From assembly GCA_022573285.1 (NCBI GenBank), contig JACZUF010000004.1, positions 40,139-104,138 of the forward strand: a DNA stretch of 64,000 bases. Reading direction: 5' to 3'. Position 1 is the first letter of the stretch; every line of letters starts with the position of its first letter. Below the pieces are notes generated by a model. That model did no database searches. It saw only the letters and a program-made list of their open reading frames with translations, and was not told the DNA's origin. Source of the DNA: Chloroflexota bacterium (lineage in GTDB: Bacteria; Chloroflexota; Dehalococcoidia; Lucifugimonadales; UBA3495). This document shows, in pieces, positions 16,028 through 24,633 of this stretch. A program made the translations under genes and the position numbers.

Positions 16028-17095
16028 ATGGAGAACGGAATTATCCGCGTCGGACTGATCGGCGCCGGCGCAAACACCCGGCTCAGGCACATCCCCGGCC
16101 TTCGTGAACAAGAGGGCGTCGAGATAGTCGCCGTGGCCAACCGCAGCCGCGCATCCGGCGAGGCAGTGGCCAGCGAGTATGAGATACCCACCGTGTACGA
16201 CAACTGGATGGAACTCATGGAGGCCGACGACATCGACGCGGTCTGCGTCGGCACCTGGCCCTACATGCACCGCACCCTGGTGCTGGCCGCTCTGGAGAAC
16301 GACAAGCACGTGCTCACCGAGGCCCGCATGGCCATGGACGCCCAGGAGGCCCACGACATGCTGGACGCCTCCCGGCAGTTCCCCCACCTGGTGACCCAGA
16401 TCGTCCCCGCGCCTCAGACGCTGCAGGTCGACCGCACCGTTCAGGACCTGATCGCCGGCGGTTACCTGGGCCAGCCTCTGGCCTTGCGGCTGCGGGTCAG
16501 CGACGGCCACGGCCGGGCCGACCGGTCCGACACCTTCATGAACACCGACGCCCCGCTCCATTGGCGGCATAACCGGCAGCTCAGCGGCTACAACATCATG
16601 GGGATGGGCATCTGGTACGAGACGCTGATGCGCTACGTGGGCCCCGCGACCAAGGTGATGGCCATGACCCGCGTTTTCACCAACCAGCGGAAGGACGAGA
16701 GCGGCATACTGCGCGGCGTCACGGTGCCCGACCACGTGAACGTGCTCTGCGAGTTCGCGTCCGGGGTCCAGGCTGACCTGAGTTGGAGCACGGTTACCGG
16801 CCTGCAGACCGGCGCGGAACTGTGGATCTTCGGCAGCGAGGGCACGATCAAGCTTGAAGGCCCGCCCTTCGACAAGGTCTCGGTTGGCAAAAATGGCGAC
16901 AAAGCATTGACCGATCACCCGATCGCCGACGACAAACGGGGCAAATGGCAGGTGGAGGCTGATTTCATCAATTCCATCCGCGGCAACGCCCCGGTAACCC
17001 ACACTCCCTTCGACGTGGGCTTGCAGTACATGGAATTTACCGAGGCGGTCACACGCAGCGCCCAGACCGGGCAGGCGGTTTATCTGCCCCTTTAG
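16028..17095 (+). CDS. Gfo/Idh/MocA family oxidoreductase (1)
   Basis: I place the start at the ATG of MENGIIRVGLIGAG (16028), with GGGAGGGG 4-11 bases upstream. NAD(P)-binding Rossmann domain at about 6-125 (GLIGAGANTRLRHIPG) and a C-terminal alpha/beta domain. At the position of the usual catalytic EKP motif the sequence reads TEARMAMDAQEA, so Lys is absent. 355 aa. A paralog with the same substitution follows 36 bp downstream. Both end in the same block, ITxTPFDVGLxYMEFTEAVTRSAQxGQAV-like. The substrate is unknown, probably a sugar or sugar acid if it still works as a dehydrogenase. Confidence 0.87.
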   Translation: MENGIIRVGLIGAGANTRLRHIPGLREQEGVEIVAVANRSRASGEAVASEYEIPTVYDNWMELMEADDIDAVCVGTWPYMHRTLVLAALENDKHVLTEARMAMDAQEAHDMLDASRQFPHLVTQIVPAPQTLQVDRTVQDLIAGGYLGQPLALRLRVSDGHGRADRSDTFMNTDAPLHWRHNRQLSGYNIMGMGIWYETLMRYVGPATKVMAMTRVFTNQRKDESGILRGVTVPDHVNVLCEFASGVQADLSWSTVTGLQTGAELWIFGSEGTIKLEGPPFDKVSVGKNGDKALTDHPIADDKRGKWQVEADFINSIRGNAPVTHTPFDVGLQYMEFTEAVTRSAQTGQAVYLPL

Positions 17096-17131
17096 TCAGA
17101 TAACAGTTCTTCACTCATAGGGAGGGCAGCC

Positions 17132-18169
17132 ATGGCTTCAGATGGAATCAGGGTCGGCCTCATCGGCGCCGGAAAAAACACCCGGGACCGGCACATCCCC
17201 GGTTTCCAGAAGGTGGACGGCCTAGAGATCACGGCGGTGGCCAACCGCAGCCGGGAGTCGGGACGGGTGGTTGCCGACCAGTTCAACATCCCGACCGTTT
17301 ACGACAACTGGCAGGACCTGTTGGAGGACCCGGGCATCGACGCCGTCTGCATCGGGACCTGGCCCTACATGCACCGCACCCTGACGCTGGCCGCATTGGA
17401 GGCCGGGAAGCACGTCCTCTGCGAGGCCCGGATGGCCACCACCGCCCTGGAAGCCCAGGAGATGCTGGACGCTTCCCGGCAACGTCCCGACCTGACGGCC
17501 CAGATCGTGCCCTCGCCCCTGACTTTCAAGATAGATAACCTGCTCCAAGAGAAGATCAACGAGGGCTACATCGGCGACATCATCGGGGTGTCGGTCCAGT
17601 CCCTGGGGAACAATTTCATGGACCAAGGCGGCCCCATGCACTGGCGCAACGACCGGGACCTGAGCGGGTTCAATATCCTGAGCATGGGCATCTGGTACGA
17701 AGCCATGATCCGCTGGGTGGGCCGGGCCACCAAAGTAACGGCCATGACCAAGATCAACGTATCCAGCCGCCAGGACGAAGACGGCAGCGTTAACTCGATC
17801 TCCATCCCAGACCACGTGGACATCCTCGCCGAATTGGCCAACGGGGCCCAGGCCAACATGCGTTTCAGCGCCGTGACCGGCCTGTCACCGGGCAGCGACG
17901 TCTGGATCTACGGCAGCGAGGGCACGCTCCGAATCGACGGAGGCCTAAACGTCTACGGTGGCCGGCGGGGCGAGGACAAACTCTCCGAGATTCCCAACCC
18001 CCAGGATAAGCAGGCCTATTGGCGCGTGGAGGAAGAATTCTGCAACGCCATCCGAGGGACGGAGAAGATCACCCGCACCCCCTTCGACGTCGGCCTCCAC
18101 TACATGGAGTTCACCGAGGCCGTAACCCGCAGCGCGCAGAGCGGACAGGCGGTGGCGTTGCCACTTTAG
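17132..18169 (+). CDS. Gfo/Idh/MocA family oxidoreductase (2)
   Basis: Tandem paralog of the preceding gene: IRVGLIGAGKNTRDRHIPGFQKVDGLEITAVANRS, EARMATTALEAQEMLDASRQ and RTPFDVGLHYMEFTEAVTRSAQSGQAVALPL match it block by block. It also has EAR where EKP is expected. Shine-Dalgarno GGAGGG before the ATG, 36-bp gap, so one operon. The pair probably arose by gene duplication and may form a heteromer or act on successive substrates. 345 aa. Confidence 0.87.
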   Translation: MASDGIRVGLIGAGKNTRDRHIPGFQKVDGLEITAVANRSRESGRVVADQFNIPTVYDNWQDLLEDPGIDAVCIGTWPYMHRTLTLAALEAGKHVLCEARMATTALEAQEMLDASRQRPDLTAQIVPSPLTFKIDNLLQEKINEGYIGDIIGVSVQSLGNNFMDQGGPMHWRNDRDLSGFNILSMGIWYEAMIRWVGRATKVTAMTKINVSSRQDEDGSVNSISIPDHVDILAELANGAQANMRFSAVTGLSPGSDVWIYGSEGTLRIDGGLNVYGGRRGEDKLSEIPNPQDKQAYWRVEEEFCNAIRGTEKITRTPFDVGLHYMEFTEAVTRSAQSGQAVALPL

Positions 18170-18245
18170 GTTCCACAGTTGGGGCAACCGTTCGAGCCTA
18201 CCCGGCTCCCTGGGAAATTGCCCGAATGCCGGACCGGAGTACGGA

Positions 18246-18320
18246 AATCCCCCCAACCCCCCTTTGCAAAGGGAGGCTTTATCTCCCCCTTTTGTAAAGG
18301 GGGACTAAGGGGGATTTAGC
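18246..18320. repeat. palindromic repeat, AAATCCCCCC...GGGGGATTT type
   Basis: AATCCCCCCAACCCCCCTTTGCAAAGGGAGG...CCCCCTTTTGTAAAGGGGGACTAAGGGGGATTT. It lies in the 284-bp gap after the second Gfo gene. Related copies at 31642-31725 and 60023-60073. Confidence 0.75.
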
Positions 18321-18372
18321 CCGGTTCCCCACCACGTGGCCGCGCCAAAAATCCACCGGTCACCGGCATAGA

Positions 18373-18420
18373 AATGGGTAGGGGCATCCCGATTCCTCCG
18401 GAACCGTGCCCCTACCCATT
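18373..18420. repeat. GTAGGGGC...GCCCCTAC hairpin repeat
   Basis: AATGGGTAGGGGCA ... TGCCCCTACCCATT, a perfect 14-bp stem. Member of the commonest dispersed hairpin family in the window. Confidence 0.75.
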
Positions 18421-18453
18421 TGAGCCACTATTAAGTATTCAGAACTCCGCCCC

Positions 18454-19854
18454 CTACCCACTCCTCCTTCGTTGGTCGCGGTAGTTGGGCGCGGATATGG
18501 GCAGCCAGTCCACCACCATGCCGTCCACCAACCGGGATGCGATGCGGGACTTGGTGTCCTCCAATTCTTCGATGGTGGAGACGGTGGTGATGACGGTGGG
18601 AAGGCGGGCCTCGTGACGGTGGACGATTATCTGGTACAGCTTCTCTTCGGCCCAGGCGGTGCTGCTCTCGGCCCCCAGGTCGTCCAGCACCAGCAGCGGG
18701 ACCGAGTTTATCTGCTCGAACAGCTCGTCGTAGCCCACCAGGCTGTCGGGACTGAAGGTGGCCCTCAGGTGGTCCAACAATGTGGGCACGAAGGCGAAGA
18801 ACACCTGGCTGCCCTGCTTGAGCCGCTCCCCGGCGATGGCCACCGCCAGATGGGTCTTTCCGCAACCGCGTGGACCATTGAAAAGCAACCAGCCTTCCGG
18901 GTCCGCCGCGAACGTTTGGGCGGTGTGCATCGCCCGGTCCAGGGACTCCCGGTCCTGGGGAGAGGCGTTGGCCCCGCCCATGGTGTCGAAATTGTCGAAG
19001 GTCATCCGCTGCAACATCTCGGGCCGCACTTCGCCGATGCCCATGACCAGACGGCTGTTGAAATTCCCCAACTGGACCACGGTGGTGGCCCCGTCGGCGC
19101 TTTCAAGCCGGGTGCGCAATGAATCGTCCAGGCGCCGCAGCGGCCCCCTTACCGTGACCACCGTTGGCAGCGAGTTGTTGTAGCGGTGGTTGATTACCTG
19201 GAACAACTTCTCCTGGGCCCAGGGCGTGGTGCTGGCCGTGCTCAGGTCGTCCAGAACCAACACCGGGACGTTGCGCACCTGCTCGAACAACTCGTCGTAG
19301 GAAACGGGGCTATCGGGCGAATAGGCCGCCCGCAGGTGGTCCAGCAGGTCGGCGGCCACGATGAAGAAGGTGGTCTGGTTCCTTTCGATGCACCGGTTGG
19401 CGATGGCCACGGCCAGGTGCGTTTTGCCACTGCCGCTGGGGCCGGTTAGCACCAGCCAGCCCTGCGGGTCCTCGGCGAACCGGGCGGCGGCGGTGACGCC
19501 CTCGGAGAACATCTGCCGGTCTGGAGCGCCGGGCAGCGGCCCTTCCAGATTAGTGGTGGCAAACGATATCCGGGAGAGGGCGCCCAGGTTGCTGTAGCGG
19601 CGCAATGACGCCATGCGGGTTTCGGAGTCCTGGGTCTTCTGGCAGGCGCAGGGGATGGCCTGTCCGAATTCGGGATGGCCGATATGCACGCGGCGGGTGA
19701 CCCAGCCGCTGCCGTTGCACTGGGGACAGAGCTCAGCGGCCGGCCCGCTGTCGGGGAGGATCACCCCTCCGCCGTTGGTATTCCTCGAGATATTTCTGGC
19801 CGTGATCCTTCTCAGTATGTCGCCCAGGCTTTCCATCTTCTCCCCTTCTGGCAT
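18454..19854 (-). CDS. DnaC/IstB-like helicase loader with two AAA modules
   Basis: Predicted ATP-dependent loader of the DnaB helicase. A zinc-finger-like N-terminus (CPQCNGSG...CAC, about 43-71) as in DnaC/DnaI proteins is followed by two complete AAA+ modules: Walker A GPSGSGKT (138-145) with LVLDDL (about 199-204), then GPRGCGKT (327-334) with LLVLDDLGAE (about 387-396). Both keep similar downstream Arg-containing blocks (LRTRLES, IASRLVDG). The usual loader has one module and about 250-300 aa; this has 466, so it is an internal duplication or fusion. It is the last gene of rplI-dnaB-dnaD-like-this gene. Its start overlaps the dnaD-like gene by about 120 bp; MESLGD at 19836 is an alternative start. 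Confidence 0.85.
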   Translation of the reverse strand: MPEGEKMESLGDILRRITARNISRNTNGGGVILPDSGPAAELCPQCNGSGWVTRRVHIGHPEFGQAIPCACQKTQDSETRMASLRRYSNLGALSRISFATTNLEGPLPGAPDRQMFSEGVTAAARFAEDPQGWLVLTGPSGSGKTHLAVAIANRCIERNQTTFFIVAADLLDHLRAAYSPDSPVSYDELFEQVRNVPVLVLDDLSTASTTPWAQEKLFQVINHRYNNSLPTVVTVRGPLRRLDDSLRTRLESADGATTVVQLGNFNSRLVMGIGEVRPEMLQRMTFDNFDTMGGANASPQDRESLDRAMHTAQTFAADPEGWLLFNGPRGCGKTHLAVAIAGERLKQGSQVFFAFVPTLLDHLRATFSPDSLVGYDELFEQINSVPLLVLDDLGAESSTAWAEEKLYQIIVHRHEARLPTVITTVSTIEELEDTKSRIASRLVDGMVVDWLPISAPNYRDQRRRSG

Positions 19855-20476
19855 CCCCCCGGTTCTCTTTGCCCTCGGCAGTCCAGCGCCTCAGGATGCC
19901 GGCCACGTAGCGCCAACTGCGTTTGTTCTCCGCCACCGCTATGCCAAAGGCCTCTCGAAGCCAGGGCTCCGGATAGCGTACTTCAGCCTCTTTGAGCTCC
20001 TCGGCCAACAGGGGCGAGAGCAACCCGATGCTGTCTTCGTAAAGCGCGAATATGTTTGGTCTTTGCAACTCCGGCGAATCCACCGCCGGTTCATCGCCTA
20101 TCTCAAGGGGGACCCCGGCCTCGCCGGCCTCCAAACCGGCAAGGGCCCGCCGGCCGGCCTCGGTGTTCAGCAGGAAGACCGCTCCCGTCCCGTCCCGCTG
20201 GTAGGTCAAGAATGTACCGCGGGCCACGGCCAGCCGCAATCCGCGGCGGATTTCCTCCTCAGCATTTTTCCCCTCAGACCTCAAGCCCTTGAGCAGCGAC
20301 CGGTCTGCCAAGAACTCGTCCATGGAAACGGCCCGGTGGGCCCGGTGGAACAGCCACAGGCCCCGCAGCGTCACCTTGAGTTCGGCCAGGTCCTGGATCT
20401 GCTCCAAGATGGGCCCGAACACCGGGTTGGGCACCGGCGTGTAGAGAGTGCTCCCGGTAAAACCCGAGAAAGCCAT
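19733..20476 (-). CDS. DnaD-like replication initiation protein
   Basis: I use the ATG of MAFSGFTG (20476), 2 bp past the dnaB stop codon; the longer track start lies inside dnaB. The N-terminal part is a winged-helix-like region (about 15-95). The C-terminal helix block YPEPWLREAFGIAVAENKRSWRYVAGILRRWTAEGK (about 168-203) is the DnaD/DnaB_2 domain signature. A basic tail (to 247 aa) overlaps the start of the dnaC-like gene. Acts with DnaB and the loader at replication start in Gram-positive-type systems; the same job is inferred here from position. Confidence 0.82.
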   Translation of the reverse strand: MAFSGFTGSTLYTPVPNPVFGPILEQIQDLAELKVTLRGLWLFHRAHRAVSMDEFLADRSLLKGLRSEGKNAEEEIRRGLRLAVARGTFLTYQRDGTGAVFLLNTEAGRRALAGLEAGEAGVPLEIGDEPAVDSPELQRPNIFALYEDSIGLLSPLLAEELKEAEVRYPEPWLREAFGIAVAENKRSWRYVAGILRRWTAEGKENRGDARRGEDGKPGRHTEKDHGQKYLEEYQRRRGDPPRQRAGR

Positions 20477-20478
20477 CT

Positions 20479-21846
20479 TTAGAAGTTGTCCACCCTCGAT
20501 AACGAATCGAACCGGACCAGGTTGTCCCGGAAGAGGAGCTGCACGGTGCCGGTGGGCCCGTTCCGGTGCTTGGCCACTATCAGGTCCGTGATGTTTCTGG
20601 GGTAGGGACGGCCGGGGAACTGCTGGTCCCACTCTTCTTCGGTGTAGTAAAGGTCGTCCCGGTGGATGAACATCACCACGTCGGCGTCCTGCTCGATGCT
20701 TCCGCTGTCCCGCAGGTCGGAGAGCATGGGCCGGTGCCCGGTCCGCTGCTCCACCCCGCGGCTGAGCTGGGAGCAGGTTATGAGGGCGATGTTCAGGTCC
20801 CGGGCCATGCCCTTGAGCGACCGGGAAATCTCGCTGATCTCCTGGACCCGGTTCTCGTTCCCGCCACGGCCCCGGCCCTCGATCAACTGCAGATAATCCA
20901 CCACCAGCAGGTCCAGACCGTGCTCCAACATCAGGCGGCGGGCCTTGCTGCGCATTTCGATCATGCCCTGGAACGGCGTGTCGTCGATGTAGACCGGCAG
21001 GTCGGAGAGTTGACCGATGGCATCGATGAGCCGCTGCTCTTCAGCCTCGGTGTAAAGACCCAGACGCAGCCGGTGGGAGTCTATCTCGGCCTCGGACGAG
21101 AGGATGCGTAGCGCCAACTGCTCCCGGCTCATCTCCAGGCTGAACACTCCGGTTGTAGAGCCATTCTTCGCGGCGTTCACGCAGATGTTCAGGGCCAAGG
21201 TGCTCTTGCCTAATGAGGGGCGGGCGCCAACAATCATCAGGTCCGACCGCTGGAGACCCCCCAGGAGTTCGTCCAGGTCGGTATACCCCAGCATCACCGG
21301 GCCGGTGTTCTCGCCGATGGGGTCGATGATGGCCGCGCGGTCTTCTAGGTATTGGTCATAGATCTGCCGGAGGGGCACGAAACCCCGCCGGGTGTCGGCC
21401 CCCCGCACGGTGAACAGCACGTCCTCCGCTTGACGGAGGGTGGCGTCCACGTCGCCGGTGTCTTCGTAGCCCATGGCCGAGATACGGGAAGCAACATCGA
21501 TGAGCTTCCGCATGGTCGCGGTGCGGGCCACCACGTTGGCGTAGTGTTCGGAGTGGGCCGAGGTGGGGGTGACGGAGATCAGGTGGCTGAGATAGGCCAT
21601 GCCGCCCACGGTTTCCAACTGGCTGGCGCGGCTCAGTTCCCTGGCCAGAGTTACCTGGTCGATGGCCTCATCCCGCTGGAATAGGGCCTCGCAGGCGGCA
21701 AAGCACAGCTGATTTCTCTCGCGGTAGAAATCGCCTGCCTTGATGTAAGGCGCCACGCGGGAGAAGCAGTCCCCATCGATTAAGACCGACCCAACAACCG
21801 CTTCCTCCGCCTCCAAGTCATGGGGTAACAGCTTCTCGGCGTACAT
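20479..21846 (-). CDS. dnaB: replicative DNA helicase DnaB
   Basis: Hexameric 5'-3' helicase at the replication fork. N-terminal DnaB domain (LPHDLEAEEAVVGSVLID, about 7-110), linker, and RecA-like C-terminal domain with Walker A GARPSLGKS (207-215), LLVVDYLQLIEGRG (Walker B) and ITCSQLSRGVEQR. 455 aa, normal length, no intein. Starts 4 bp after the rplI stop, which fits the common rplI-dnaB operon. Confidence 0.97.
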   Translation of the reverse strand: MYAEKLLPHDLEAEEAVVGSVLIDGDCFSRVAPYIKAGDFYRERNQLCFAACEALFQRDEAIDQVTLARELSRASQLETVGGMAYLSHLISVTPTSAHSEHYANVVARTATMRKLIDVASRISAMGYEDTGDVDATLRQAEDVLFTVRGADTRRGFVPLRQIYDQYLEDRAAIIDPIGENTGPVMLGYTDLDELLGGLQRSDLMIVGARPSLGKSTLALNICVNAAKNGSTTGVFSLEMSREQLALRILSSEAEIDSHRLRLGLYTEAEEQRLIDAIGQLSDLPVYIDDTPFQGMIEMRSKARRLMLEHGLDLLVVDYLQLIEGRGRGGNENRVQEISEISRSLKGMARDLNIALITCSQLSRGVEQRTGHRPMLSDLRDSGSIEQDADVVMFIHRDDLYYTEEEWDQQFPGRPYPRNITDLIVAKHRNGPTGTVQLLFRDNLVRFDSLSRVDNF

Positions 21847-21850
21847 CGCC

Positions 21851-22300
21851 CTATTCTTCTACCTCCGCGTTAACGTGAATCGTGGCTGTGACTTCGGTCG
21901 AGAACCGGAGCAGCACGTCGTATTCGCCGGGCTCACGGATCGGTTCGGCAATCTCCACCCAGCGGCGGTCCACCTCCCGGCCCACCTTTTCGGCCAACTC
22001 CATGGCGATGTGGGTGCTGGTGATGGTCCCGTAGTAACGGCCGGTGGGGGTAATCCTGGCCGACAGAGTGATGGTCACGTCGTCCAACCCCTCCGCCAGT
22101 TCTTCCATGACGGCCGTCTCGCGCACGCGTATCTCGTCGCCGGCGGCGGAAATCTTATGGATCCGCTTCATCACCTCGGGGGTGGCGATCTCCGCCAATC
22201 CCTGGGGCAATAGATAGTTGCGGGCGTAGCCATCAGGCACACGGCGGACCTCGCCCGCCCTGGCCTTATTTGGAACGTCCTGGATGAAAACTACTTCCAT
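21851..22300 (-). CDS. rplI: 50S ribosomal protein L9
   Basis: 149 aa, normal length. N-terminal MEVVFIQDVPNKARAGEVRRVPDGYARNYLLPQGLAEIAT is the L9 signature (GxVxxVxDGYARNYLLPxGLA), a long helix follows, and the C-terminal domain ends VTATIHVNAEVEE. First gene of the replication operon. Confidence 0.97.
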   Translation of the reverse strand: MEVVFIQDVPNKARAGEVRRVPDGYARNYLLPQGLAEIATPEVMKRIHKISAAGDEIRVRETAVMEELAEGLDDVTITLSARITPTGRYYGTITSTHIAMELAEKVGREVDRRWVEIAEPIREPGEYDVLLRFSTEVTATIHVNAEVEE

Positions 22301-22633
22301 ATGTTGGTCACTTCCGTTGGGTTCTCCGATGGGAATGGTCGATCGGAATAGGGATTTGGCCCCATGCTAGAGGCCGGGTTAATTATACGGCATGCCCGGT
22401 CTGAGGGGAAAGCGGGACCGGTCTGCGGCCGGGTCCCTGTTGGCACTGCCGAAAATTGACTGCCCGCTGCGCCCCTCCTAAAATCGTTGTCACCCGGACA
22501 AAAACGCGCCCGTCGGTGGGATAAGGGGCGGGACAAGGCTGGCAGATTATTTTCGACCGCTGCAATATATCTCTCTTTGCGCAACAAATCCAGGCAATTT
22601 AGACCAATTCCAAATGGATATTTGGGGCCATAA
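22301..22633. other. intergenic divergent promoter region
   Basis: 333 bp between the divergent rplI and tenA. No gene is seen. I looked for a TPP riboswitch before tenA and found no CTGAGA or ACCTGA core. Nothing else is supported. Confidence 0.5.
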
Positions 22634-23302
22634 ATGGGATTCATAGCTGACATCGAACGGCGGACCCAGCCCATCAGGCAGGCCATCTTGGCCCACCCCT
22701 TCGTCACGGGCGTGGGCGACGGCACCCTGCCGGTGGAGAAGTTCAAATACTACGTGGCCCAGGACTATGCCTACTTGGTGGACTACAGCCGGGCGCTGGC
22801 CCTGGCGTCGGCCCGGGCCCCCCGGTTGGACGACATGTCCTGGTTCGCGGGGCTGTTGGACGAGACCCTAAACGTGGAGATGGCGCTCCACCGCAGCTAT
22901 TGCGAAGAATTCGGCATCAGCGCCCGAGAACTGGAGGCCACCGTGGCGTCCCCCACGACCGTGGCCTACACCAGCTTCCTGCTTAAGACGGCCCACCAGG
23001 GCAGCTTCGGAGAGTTGGTGGCGTCGTTGCTGCCGTGCCAATGGGGTTACTGGGAGATCGGCGACCACCTGGCCAAGCGGGGCCTGCCCCAGAACGCGCC
23101 CCTCTACGCCAAGTGGATCGAGATGTACACCTCCGAGGAATTCGCCGCCCTCGCCCATCACATCCGGGACATGGCCGGCCGCATCGGCGACGAGGCCGGC
23201 CCCGCCGAGCGGGACGCCATGGGCCAAGCCTACCTGACCAGCGTCCGCCTGGAGCACCAGTTCTGGGACATGGCCTACAACCAGGAGGAGTGGGGGGTTT
23301 AG
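22634..23302 (+). CDS. tenA: TenA/thiaminase II family protein
   Basis: All-helical TenA fold, 222 aa. KFKYYVAQDYAYLVDYSRALALA (about 36-58) and LLPCQWGYWEIG with C135, the same number as the catalytic Cys of Bacillus subtilis TenA, then FW near the C-terminus (LEHQFWDMAY). TenA hydrolyses aminopyrimidines to salvage the thiamin pyrimidine. No other thiamin gene is adjacent and no riboswitch was found, so regulation is unknown. Confidence 0.9.
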   Translation: MGFIADIERRTQPIRQAILAHPFVTGVGDGTLPVEKFKYYVAQDYAYLVDYSRALALASARAPRLDDMSWFAGLLDETLNVEMALHRSYCEEFGISARELEATVASPTTVAYTSFLLKTAHQGSFGELVASLLPCQWGYWEIGDHLAKRGLPQNAPLYAKWIEMYTSEEFAALAHHIRDMAGRIGDEAGPAERDAMGQAYLTSVRLEHQFWDMAYNQEEWGV

Positions 23303-23324
23303 ATAGAGCCTCGAGTTACTCGCA

Positions 23325-23600
23325 ACGGACCGTTCGTCCTGAGCGTGTCGAAGGGCGCGGATCAGTCAAGTTCCTGATTGACAATGCCTTGTCTGACCCG
23401 CAGCGGTGGTTCGACGAGCTCACCACGAACGGACTGGAAATGACGAGTGGCCAACAAAATCGTTCGTCCTGGACCCGTCGAAGGATGCGCATAAACCATG
23501 CTCATGGTGGAGAACAATCTTAACTTAGGCGGTGGTTCGACAGGTCCGATTTCATCGAGACTCGCGACTCCCGTCGGAGCTCACCATGAGCGGATGCGGG
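23325..23600. repeat. paired CGTTCGTCCTGAGC...GTCGAAGG repeats
   Basis: Gene-free interval 23303-23667. CCGTTCGTCCTGAGCGTGTCGAAGG (about 23328) faces GGTTCGACGAGCTCACCACGAACGG (about 23408), forming a long imperfect hairpin; a second, more diverged pair lies at about 23461-23590. Dispersed repeat family also seen near 10.4, 38.7 and 50.8 kb. Confidence 0.75.
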
Positions 23601-23667
23601 AACCCCGATTAGCGGAACTGACCGGGCCGGTCTCGCCGGTGAGCAGCAACTGTGTTCCGGGGCTCGT

Positions 23668-24474
23668 CTACCCCTTCACCGCCCTAAAAACCCAGCAGGG
23701 CCAGGAGAAGGCGATGTCGTCGTGGACCGGGGCCACTTGGAAGGCTTCGCGGGTGGCGGCCGGGGCCTCTAGGAAGTCCCGGCGCAGGGCTTCCGTTTCT
23801 TCCGGAGACACCTTGGTGCGGGCGGTCCACTCGTTGAAACGCAGGTAGATGCGGGGGTAGTCGTTCTCGACCACCGTGAAGCCCCGGCCGGCCAACATTT
23901 CCTGAATCTTGGATACCTGACGGTTCTCCACGTGGCTGAAATCCCGGCGCAGTTCGATGTCGTTCATCCACTCAGCGATGGCGTCGTCTTCGGGGGCCAC
24001 ACTGTCGGCCATGAGCAGCGAGCCACCCTTTTTTAACACCCGTTGGGCCTCGTCCAGGGCCTTTGCGAAATCGCGGAAGTGGTGAGCGGAGACCCGGGAC
24101 GTGACCAGGTCAATGGATCCGCCGGCGAAGGGCAGCGCCTCGGCGGCGTTCTGGCTCAGACCCAGGTTCGTGATGCCTCGTTCCCGTCCCAAGCGTTGGA
24201 CCTGGCGGAGCATGGGCTCGGTCACGTCGCTGGCCACCACCCGGTCCGACACTCCGGCCACCGCAAAGGCGGTGAAGCCGGCGCCGGTGCCCAGGTCTAC
24301 GGCCCAGCGGTAACGGTTGGCCCCGCCGGCGCCCACCATGCGCTCCACCGATTCCAGGCTGTCGTCCCGGATGTGCACCTTGCTGGTGGCGTAGACGGCC
24401 GCCTGGGGGCCGAATACCTGTTGGGCCGCCAGCCTTTGCCCGTTGCCCTGATTATCTTGGTTGTCCAGGGACAT
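23668..24474 (-). CDS. class I SAM-dependent methyltransferase
   Basis: Motif I VDLGTGAGFTAFAVAG (about 58-73), acidic residue in ASDVTEPML, LPFAGGSIDLVTSR (motif II region) and LKKGGSLLMADS (motif III), the UbiE/Methyltransf_11 layout. 268 aa with a C-terminal helical cap. GAGAGG precedes the ATG. The target is unknown; UbiE-like sequence does not by itself mean quinone methylation. Confidence 0.85.
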   Translation of the reverse strand: MSLDNQDNQGNGQRLAAQQVFGPQAAVYATSKVHIRDDSLESVERMVGAGGANRYRWAVDLGTGAGFTAFAVAGVSDRVVASDVTEPMLRQVQRLGRERGITNLGLSQNAAEALPFAGGSIDLVTSRVSAHHFRDFAKALDEAQRVLKKGGSLLMADSVAPEDDAIAEWMNDIELRRDFSHVENRQVSKIQEMLAGRGFTVVENDYPRIYLRFNEWTARTKVSPEETEALRRDFLEAPAATREAFQVAPVHDDIAFSWPCWVFRAVKG

Positions 24475-24537
24475 GTTTCCTCTCGATAGCTAATTCCATT
24501 GTAAGGGTCGGGTAGGAGTCCGGTAGCCGCGCGCAAA

Positions 24538-24602
24538 AAACTGGCGCTTGGTCAGACGAGCTATCCCAAGCGCCAGAGCGTTTCCAGACGCTCCATTTAT
24601 TT
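24538..24602 (-). terminator. double stem-loop after the NHL gene
   Basis: CTGGCGCTTGG-n14-CCAAGCGCCAG (24541-24576) followed by GAGCGT-ttcc-AGACGCTC. It lies between the NHL gene stop and the methyltransferase start on the same strand and is likely the NHL transcript end. On the minus strand the stem is followed by TTTTTTGCGC-like T-rich sequence. Confidence 0.6.
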
Positions 24603-24633
24603 TAGGGAGCGGGCCGGGGGAGCGGATACCGCG

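Noticed and set aside
18246-18420. CRISPR array
   Set aside because: Repeats are isolated palindromes of different types, without regular spacers.
22301-22633. TPP riboswitch before tenA
   Set aside because: The conserved CTGAGA and ACCTGA...GGATAATGCC cores are missing.
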